Source of the DNA: DASZVN01 sp035547055
GTDB taxonomy: Bacteria > Pseudomonadota > Alphaproteobacteria > Rhizobiales > Methylopilaceae
Direction of reading: 5' to 3'
Assembly: GCA_035547055.1 (NCBI GenBank)
Contig: DASZVN010000234.1
Span: 1-13,977, forward strand
Length of the DNA stretch: 13,977 nucleotides
In this document: positions 6,554-11,630 of the stretch, piece by piece
Layout: each line of letters starts with the position of its first letter
Position numbering within the stretch: position 1 is the first letter of the stretch
Notes under the pieces: model-generated
Databases searched by the model: none
What the model saw: the letters and a program-made list of their open reading frames with translations, nothing else
Told to the model about the DNA's origin: nothing
Made by a program: the position numbers and the translations under genes

Positions 6554-6588
6554 CGTCATGGCCGGGCTTGTCCCGGCCATCCGCGACT
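6554..6588. repeat. REP-type palindrome, copy 1 (left half only)
   Basis: Begins with CGTCATGGCCGGG. ATGGCCGGG (6558-6566) pairs with CCCGGCCAT (6572-6580) around a 5-base loop. The 35 bases up to CCGCGACT are nearly identical to the left part of the copy at 11521. The right half present in copies 2 and 3 (ATGCCCGGC...CATGACGG) is missing here; a different hairpin cluster follows instead. It starts 14 bases after the binding-protein stop. Confidence 0.85.
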
Positions 6589-6593
6589 TTTCT

Positions 6594-6717
6594 CGCAGGG
6601 TGGGCAAGCTTTCCTTGCCCACCAACGCCGGCTTCCCCGTGTTGGTGGTTCGCAGCACGCAAGTCGGGCTTGCCCGACTTGCGACGTGGGCATCGGCGAG
6701 CCGATGCTCACCCTGCG
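6594..6717 (+). repeat. Array of inverted repeats between binding-protein and ATPase genes
   Basis: Several stems lie in tandem. GGTGGGCAAG (6599-6608) pairs with CTTGCCCACC (6614-6623), 10 bp. CCACCAAC (6619-6626) pairs with GTTGGTGG (6641-6648), 8 bp, which excludes the first. CGCAAGTCGGG (6658-6668) pairs with CCCGACTTGCG (6673-6683), a perfect 11 bp with loop CTTG. GTGGGCATCGGC (6686-6697) pairs with GCCGATGCTCAC (6700-6711), 12 bp with one G-U. In addition 6594-6606 can pair with 6705-6717 over 13 bp (one G-U), enclosing the whole cluster. Such clusters inside binding-protein operons commonly protect the upstream message from 3' exonucleases. There is no T-run, so this is not a classical terminator, and I see no gene here. 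Confidence 0.85.
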
Positions 6718-6775
6718 GCGCCCAACCCGCGGGATCCGGCTTCGGTCGGGCACAGATGCTGTCCCGGGAAATGGC

Positions 6776-8338
6776 ATGACCGTGCGTGATTCTGCCGCTG
6801 ACGCCCCCCGAAGGGCGGCCGGGCCGCTCGGCGTCGAGCTGCGTGGCATCGCCAAGCGCTATGGCGGCGCCCAGGCGCTCGACGACGTCTCGGTCACCGT
6901 CAAGGCCGGGGAGATCCATGCCCTCGTCGGCGAGAACGGCGCCGGCAAGTCGACGCTCGGCAAGATCGTCGCCGGCGCCGTCCTGCCCGATGGTGGCGAG
7001 ATCGTGCTCGACGGCCGGCCGGTGGCCTTCCGCTCGCCGCGCGACGCGATTCGCGAGGGCATCGCGCTGATCCACCAGGAGCTCGCGCTGGTGCCGGCGC
7101 TGTCGGTGCTCGACAACGTCTTCCTCGGCGTCGAGCCGGCCAATTCCGGCGTGCTCGACCGCAAGCGGCAGCGTGCGATCTTCGCCGAGCTGGCCGCGCG
7201 CATCGGCTTCAAGCCGGCATACAGCGTTCGCGCCGAGACGCTGCGCGTCGCCGAGCAGCAGAAGATCGAGATCCTCCGCGCTCTCGTCCGCAACGCCCGC
7301 CTGATCGTCATGGACGAGCCGACCGCGGCGCTGACGCGGATCGAGGCCGACCGCCTGCTCGACATCACCCGCGACCTCCGCAAGGCCGGGGTCACGGTGA
7401 TCTATGTCTCGCACGACCTCCGCGACGTGCTGGCGCTGGCCGACACCGTGACCGTGCTCAAGGACGGCCGCCACGTGAAGACGGTGCCGGCCGCCGGCGA
7501 GACGGTCGACAGCCTGGTCACCGCGATGCTCGGCCGCTCGATGGACCGGGTGTTCCCGGCGCGGGTGCCGCCTCCGGCGGGCGCGCCGGCCGTGCTGTCG
7601 GTGAGGCACCTGACGCGGCCGCCGGCGATCGACGACGTGTCGTTCGACCTCCATGCCGGCGAGATCGTCGGCCTCGCCGGCCTCGTGGGGTCCGGCCGCA
7701 CCGAGATCGCGCGGGCGATCTTCGCCGCGGACCCGGCGGCCGGCGTGGTCGAGCTCGCGGGCCACCGCCTCGCCCGCCGCGCGCCGCGGGACGGCATCCG
7801 CCGCGGCCTCGCCATGCTGCCCGAGAGCCGCAAGGACCAGGGCCTGGTGATGATGCGGACGGTCCGCGAGAACGTCAGCATGGCCCATCTCGGCGAGGTG
7901 GCCTGGCACGGCATCGTCAACGCCGCGCGCGAGCGCCGCCGCGTCGCCGAGGTGCTGGAGAGCGTCGACGCCCGCGCCGCCAGCCACACCATGCCGGTCT
8001 CGGCGCTGTCGGGCGGCAATCAGCAGAAGACGGCGATCGCCAAGTGGCTCCTCAAGACGCCGAAGGTGCTGCTCGCCGACGAGCCGACCCGCGGCATCGA
8101 CGTCGGCGCCAAGCGGGGCATCTACGAATTGATCCACCGCCTCGCCGGGCAGGGCCTCGGCGTGCTCCTGATCTCGAGCGAGCTCGAGGAGATCCTGGGG
8201 CTCGCCCATCGGGTGCTGGTCGTCCGCAACGGCAGGATCGTCGCCGAGATCGACGGCGGCGCCGCCACCGAAGAGAACGTCATGCGCGCCGCCTTCGGCG
8301 AGGCGGGCGCGCCGGCGCATGGGGGAGAAGCCGCATGA
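6776..8338 (+). CDS. CUT2-type ABC importer, double ATPase subunit (RbsA/XylG/MglA class)
   Basis: A 520-residue cytoplasmic ATPase with two nucleotide-binding domains, the normal length for this class; it powers uptake by the neighbouring permease. NBD1 has Walker A GENGAGKST (52-60), Q-loop IHQELALVP, signature LRVAEQQ (156-162), Walker B LIVMDEP (D180, E181) and the switch region VSHDLRD. NBD2 has the degenerate Walker A GLVGSGRTE (R308 in place of Lys, normal for the class), signature LSGGNQQK (411-418), Walker B LLADEPTRGIDVGAK (D435, E436) and ISSELEE instead of a switch His. The NBD1 signature has Arg157 where Ser is usual, so the composite site containing the degenerate Walker A is weakened on both faces. 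The ATG at 6776 has GGGAA six bases upstream; the reading frame is open further 5' but only through repeat DNA. Its stop overlaps the permease start (ATGA). Confidence 0.93.
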   Translation: MTVRDSAADAPRRAAGPLGVELRGIAKRYGGAQALDDVSVTVKAGEIHALVGENGAGKSTLGKIVAGAVLPDGGEIVLDGRPVAFRSPRDAIREGIALIHQELALVPALSVLDNVFLGVEPANSGVLDRKRQRAIFAELAARIGFKPAYSVRAETLRVAEQQKIEILRALVRNARLIVMDEPTAALTRIEADRLLDITRDLRKAGVTVIYVSHDLRDVLALADTVTVLKDGRHVKTVPAAGETVDSLVTAMLGRSMDRVFPARVPPPAGAPAVLSVRHLTRPPAIDDVSFDLHAGEIVGLAGLVGSGRTEIARAIFAADPAAGVVELAGHRLARRAPRDGIRRGLAMLPESRKDQGLVMMRTVRENVSMAHLGEVAWHGIVNAARERRRVAEVLESVDARAASHTMPVSALSGGNQQKTAIAKWLLKTPKVLLADEPTRGIDVGAKRGIYELIHRLAGQGLGVLLISSELEEILGLAHRVLVVRNGRIVAEIDGGAATEENVMRAAFGEAGAPAHGGEAA

Positions 8339-9309
8339 CCCAGACCGATGCCGCGGCGCCGCCACGGCGCACCTTCGGCGGCTCGATCGCCTCGCTGCGC
8401 GACTACGCGATCGTCATCGCGTTCGTCCTGCTGCTGATCGTCCTCACCGCGACCTCGAACCACTTCCTGACCTGGATCAACCTGCTGAACACGCTGGAGT
8501 CGGGCGCGATCTACGGCATCGTCGCCGTCGCCTTCACCGTGCTCCTGATCGTCGGCGAGTTCGACCTCTGCTCGGGCGCGATCTACGTGCTGGCCGGGAT
8601 CGTCGCCGCCGAGCTGCAGCCGATGCTCGGCACCTGGCCGTCGCTCGCGCTCGGCGCGGTCGCGGGCCTCGCGATCGGCATCTTCAACGGCGCGGTGGTC
8701 GCCTATCTCCGCATCAACTCGTTCATCGCGACGCTGGCCTCGAGCCTCATGGTGGTCGGCATCGGCACCAAGATCACCAACGGCTTCCAGCTCTATATCG
8801 CCGCGCCCGATTTCGGCATCCTCGGCAACGGCAAGGTGCTGGGCGTCGACTATTTCATCTGGATCTTCCTGGCCTTCGTGCTGGCCTCGGGCTTCGTGCT
8901 GTCGCGCACCAAGCTCGGCCGCTGGCTCTATGCCTCGGGCGGCAATCCCGAGGCGGCGCGGCTGTCGGGCATCAATGTCCGGGCGCTCCGCATCGGCGCC
9001 TTCGCCTTCAGCGGCTTCGCCGCAGGCGTCGCCGGCTCCATCCTGATCTCGCGCACCGCGACCGCGATCGCGGGCGACGGCCTCGCCGACGTGCTGTTCC
9101 CCGCGATCGCGGCGGTCGTGGTCGGCGGCACCTCGATCCAGGGCGGCCGCGGCGCGATCTGGCGCACCGTGCTCGGCATCTTCTTCCTGGAATTCATCCG
9201 GAACGGGTTCAACCTGCTCGAGGTCAATCCGTACTACCAGGACATCATCCGCGGCGCGATCATCCTGATCGCCGTCGGCGCCGACGCCCTCTCGCGGCGG
9301 AACCAGTAA
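8335..9309 (+). CDS. CUT2-type ABC importer, permease subunit (RbsC/XylH class)
   Basis: A 324-residue inner-membrane permease forming, probably as a homodimer, the channel for the solute delivered by the upstream binding protein. It shows 8-10 hydrophobic segments (first at about 24-40). Three family hallmarks are present: VGEFDLCSGAIYVLAG (73-88, a variant of the GGIDLSVG motif), the cytoplasmic coupling segment GRWLYASGGNPEAARLSGINV (195-215), which contacts the ATPase, and FPAIAAVVVGGTSIQGGRG (255-273). The start ATG overlaps the ATPase stop by 4 bases and has GGGGGAGAA at 8321-8329, so the two are translationally coupled. With one permease gene and one double ATPase the importer is complete. 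A repeat element lies 5 bases past the stop codon, between this gene and the convergent regulator gene. Confidence 0.93.
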   Translation: MTQTDAAAPPRRTFGGSIASLRDYAIVIAFVLLLIVLTATSNHFLTWINLLNTLESGAIYGIVAVAFTVLLIVGEFDLCSGAIYVLAGIVAAELQPMLGTWPSLALGAVAGLAIGIFNGAVVAYLRINSFIATLASSLMVVGIGTKITNGFQLYIAAPDFGILGNGKVLGVDYFIWIFLAFVLASGFVLSRTKLGRWLYASGGNPEAARLSGINVRALRIGAFAFSGFAAGVAGSILISRTATAIAGDGLADVLFPAIAAVVVGGTSIQGGRGAIWRTVLGIFFLEFIRNGFNLLEVNPYYQDIIRGAIILIAVGADALSRRNQ

Positions 9310-9313
9310 TCCA

Positions 9314-9406
9314 CCGTCATGGCCGGGCTTGTCCCGGCCCTCCAGGACGTCCTTCTCCGAGCTGCCGCAGACTCGTGGATGCCCGGCCCGAGGCCGGGCA
9401 TGACGG
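9314..9406. repeat. REP-type palindromic element, copy 2 (complete)
   Basis: A 93-base element bounded by CCGTCATG (9314-9321) and its complement CATGACGG (9399-9406). The left arm GGCCGGG (9321-9327) pairs with CCCGGCC (9333-9339). The right arm ATGCCCGGCC (9379-9388) pairs with GGCCGGGCAT (9392-9401), 10 bp with a 3-base loop. It fills the gap between two convergent genes (stops at 9309 and 9430), where its hairpins could end both transcripts or protect both 3' ends. Confidence 0.87.
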
Positions 9407-9429
9407 CGGAGCATTCGACAGCCGGAAAG

Positions 9430-10065
9430 TCACGCCCCCAGCACGAAGCGGCGGGCGCTGTCGCCGAGCCAGTCCTCGTAGCGCTCGGGCGACCAGCCGC
9501 GCTGGCCGACCAGGAGGTCGTAGACCTCGGCCGAGGTCAGCATCCACAGCGTGTCGGCGGTGGCCTGCGGGTCGCGCGCGGCGCCGAGGCCGCCGGCGCG
9601 GATCAGGTGCTCGACCAGGAGCGGCATGGTGGCCGCGCGGCGCTGGCTGAAGGCCGTCCACAGATCGCCGAGCTCGGGATGGAGCGGGGTCGCCGAGCGC
9701 AGCACGCGGTAGAGCGGCGCGAGATGCTGCTGGATGCGGCGGATGGCGGCGGCGTAGATCGCGAGCTTGCCGGCGACGTCGGGCTCCGCGGCGATGGCGG
9801 CGACGTCCTCGCCCGCGTCGGGGCGGTTGACCGCCGCAATGGTCGCCTCGACCAGGAGGCGCAGGAGCTGCGGCTTGGTGCCGGCGGCGGCATAGACGGT
9901 GTCGAGCGCGACCTCGGCCCGTTCGGCGATCGCCGCCATGGTGGTCGCGACATAGCCGCGCTCGATGAACAGCTCGCCGGCGGCCTCGATGACCCGATGC
10001 CGCGTCTGCTGCGCAGCCTCCTGCCGCCGCTCGGCATTGTAGCGCCGCTTGGCCACTCGACTCAT
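9430..10065 (-). CDS. TetR-family transcriptional regulator
   Basis: A 211-residue one-component repressor-type protein. Residues ~20-66 are the TetR DNA-binding domain: TRHRVIEAAGELFIERGYVATTMAAIAERAEVALDTVYAAAGTKPQLLRLLV, with the recognition helix near 52-58. The rest is all-helical and would hold the ligand pocket and dimer face; it is not diagnostic of a ligand. The start MSRVAKRR is preceded on the - strand by GGACGG; the frame stays open upstream only because of the truB antisense. It lies 56 bases behind truB on the same strand, so it may be read from the infB-rbfA-truB transcript, and it converges on the importer operon. Its targets are unknown; the importer is a possible but unsupported candidate. 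Confidence 0.87.
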   Translation of the reverse strand: MSRVAKRRYNAERRQEAAQQTRHRVIEAAGELFIERGYVATTMAAIAERAEVALDTVYAAAGTKPQLLRLLVEATIAAVNRPDAGEDVAAIAAEPDVAGKLAIYAAAIRRIQQHLAPLYRVLRSATPLHPELGDLWTAFSQRRAATMPLLVEHLIRAGGLGAARDPQATADTLWMLTSAEVYDLLVGQRGWSPERYEDWLGDSARRFVLGA

Positions 10066-10121
10066 CCGTCCGACATTGATTCGGATGGGCAGGGGACCCG
10101 ATTCGCCGCGCCAGCGCAACG

Positions 10122-11099
10122 CTATCGGGCGAAATTGAAGACGCGCCTGGGGACAAGCTCGCCGGCTGCGGCATCCGCGATGGCGATGAGCTGTCCTTCC
10201 GCCCGGATCGCGACGGGGCCATCGAACTGCGGCGCGTCGCGGCCGCGGAGGAGGATCGGCTGGCCGCGCCGCAGGCGGCCGGCATCGGCGCGGCTGACCG
10301 CGAGCGCCGGAAGATCGGCGAGGGCGGCCTCCGCCGGCAGCAGCGCCGTCGGCGCCGGCCCGCCCTCCGCCTCGATCAGGTCGAGCGGGACGAGACCGGC
10401 TTCCGCGAACGGCCCGACCTCGGTGCGGCGGAGCTGCACGACATGGCCGCGGCAGCCGAGCGCGCGGCCGAGGTCGCGCGCCAGCGCGCGGACATAGGCG
10501 CCCTTGCCGCACTCGATCTCGAACACCGCCTCGTCGGTCGTCGCGGTCGTCAGGGCGAGCCGGTGCACGGTGATGGTGCGGGGCGCGATCTCGACCGCCT
10601 GGCCCTCGCGGGCGAGGTCGTAGGCGCGCTCTCCGGCGATCTTGATCGCCGAGAAGCGCGGCGGCACCTGCTCGATCGTGCCGGTGAAGCGCGGCAGCAG
10701 CGCCCGGATCGCCTCCGCGGCGGGGCGCTCGTCCGAGGTCGCGACGGGCTGGCCCTCGGCGTCGTCGGTGTCGGTCTCGACGCCCCAGCGCACGGTGAAG
10801 CGGTAGAGCTTGCGGCCGTCCATCACGAACGGCACCGTCTTGGTCGCCTCGCCGAGGGCGATCGGCAGGCAGCCGGTCGCGAGCGGATCGAGCGTCCCGG
10901 CATGGCCAGCCTTCTTCGCCGCGAAGGCCCGCTTCACCCGCGCCACGGCATGGGTCGAGGTCATGCCCGCCGGCTTGTCGAGGATCACCCAGCCGTGCAC
11001 CTCGCGCTTCGGCGGGCGCGGGGGACGGGCGGGCGAGGCGTCGCCCGCCTCCTGCGAGGGCGGCGCGGGACGGGGTGCGGTCGCGTCGTGCGCGTTCAT
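10122..11099 (-). CDS. truB: tRNA pseudouridine(55) synthase TruB
   Basis: A 325-residue enzyme converting uridine 55 in the T-loop of tRNAs to pseudouridine; it also acts as a tRNA chaperone. After a Pro/Ala-rich N-terminal extension of ~33 residues comes GWVILDKPAGMTSTHAVARVKR, then the catalytic motif AGHAGTLDPLATGCLPIALGEATK with the nucleophile Asp71, then KLYRFTVRWGVETDTDDAEG, RFTGTIEQVPPRFSAIKIAGERAYDLAREG and GAYVRALARDLG, all family hallmarks. The C-terminal ~80 residues form the PUA-like part. The start ATG overlaps the rbfA stop by 4 bases (ATGA), indicating coupling in the classic infB-rbfA-truB operon. Confidence 0.96.
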   Translation of the reverse strand: MNAHDATAPRPAPPSQEAGDASPARPPRPPKREVHGWVILDKPAGMTSTHAVARVKRAFAAKKAGHAGTLDPLATGCLPIALGEATKTVPFVMDGRKLYRFTVRWGVETDTDDAEGQPVATSDERPAAEAIRALLPRFTGTIEQVPPRFSAIKIAGERAYDLAREGQAVEIAPRTITVHRLALTTATTDEAVFEIECGKGAYVRALARDLGRALGCRGHVVQLRRTEVGPFAEAGLVPLDLIEAEGGPAPTALLPAEAALADLPALAVSRADAGRLRRGQPILLRGRDAPQFDGPVAIRAEGQLIAIADAAAGELVPRRVFNFAR

Positions 11100-11497
11100 T
11101 CTTCTTCCTTGTCGAGGTCGCGCACCACCTCGGGCGAGCGCAACAGCGCGTCCATCCGCGCGCCCTCGTCGAACGAGGTGTCGAGGCGGAACCGCAGGTC
11201 GGGCATGAACTTCAGGCCGAGCCGCGGTGCCAGCGCATGGCGGAACTGGGCGCGGTTCTTCTCCAGCGCTGCGACGACCTTGTCGCCGTCCTTGCCCCCG
11301 AGCGGCATGACGAAGCAGGTCGCGAGCTTGAGGTCGGGCGACATCCGTACCTCGGGCACGGTGACGACGTGCGCGCCCAGCACCGGGTCCGGCACGTCGC
11401 CGCGCTGGAGGGCTTCGGCCAGCGCGTGACGGACCAGCTCGCCGACGCGCAACGCGCGCTGCGAGGGGCCGGCATTCGCCCGATGCGGTTTCGCCAT
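11096..11497 (-). CDS. rbfA: 30S ribosome-binding factor RbfA
   Basis: A 133-residue KH-fold protein needed for late maturation of the 30S subunit (16S 5' end processing, cold adaptation). Diagnostic parts are SQRALRVGELVRHALAEALQRG near the start and VVTVPEVRMSPDLKLATCFVMPLGG in the middle, then FRHALAPRLGLKFMPDLRFRLDTSFDEGARMDALL. The start is set at MAKPHRANAGPSQR. The frame continues upstream to 11596, but those 33 codons are the repeat element at 11521-11612 and do not resemble RbfA. No strong Shine-Dalgarno is seen. The gene overlaps truB by 4 bases and lies 133 bases after infB. Confidence 0.95.
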   Translation of the reverse strand: MAKPHRANAGPSQRALRVGELVRHALAEALQRGDVPDPVLGAHVVTVPEVRMSPDLKLATCFVMPLGGKDGDKVVAALEKNRAQFRHALAPRLGLKFMPDLRFRLDTSFDEGARMDALLRSPEVVRDLDKEEE

Positions 11498-11520
11498 GAT
11501 CAGGATCTCGATTTCTGCCT

Positions 11521-11612
11521 CGTCATGGCCGGGCTCGTCCCCGGCCATCCGCGACTGTCCGCGGGGCGGCGCTGCAAAGTCGGGATGCCCGGCCAAGAGC
11601 CGGGCATGACGG
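11521..11612. repeat. REP-type palindromic element, copy 3 (complete), inside the infB-rbfA gap
   Basis: A 92-base element running from CGTCATGG (11521) to CATGACGG (ending 11612). The left arm ATGGCCGGG (11525-11533) pairs with CCCGGCCAT (11540-11548). The right arm ATGCCCGGC (11585-11593) pairs with GCCGGGCAT (11599-11607). It has the same orientation on the + strand as copies 1 and 2, which is antisense to the infB-rbfA-truB transcript; as a palindrome it will still fold in that RNA. Confidence 0.87.
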
Positions 11613-11630
11613 GGAGGTCGGCCCCTCGCC

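Noticed and set aside
6594..6717. CRISPR-like or integron attC-like array
   Set aside because: The stems differ in sequence and spacing, there are no equal-length spacers, and no cas or integrase gene is nearby.
6558..6779. Small + strand frames of 73 codons between binding protein and ATPase
   Set aside because: They consist of translated palindromic repeats and lack ribosome-binding sites.
6317..8365. 682-codon minus-strand frame across the importer ATPase
   Set aside because: Antisense shadow; the + strand has all Walker and signature motifs in frame.
11498..11596. 33-codon N-terminal extension of RbfA
   Set aside because: The extension is translated repeat element and has no RbfA similarity; the Met at 11497 matches the family start.
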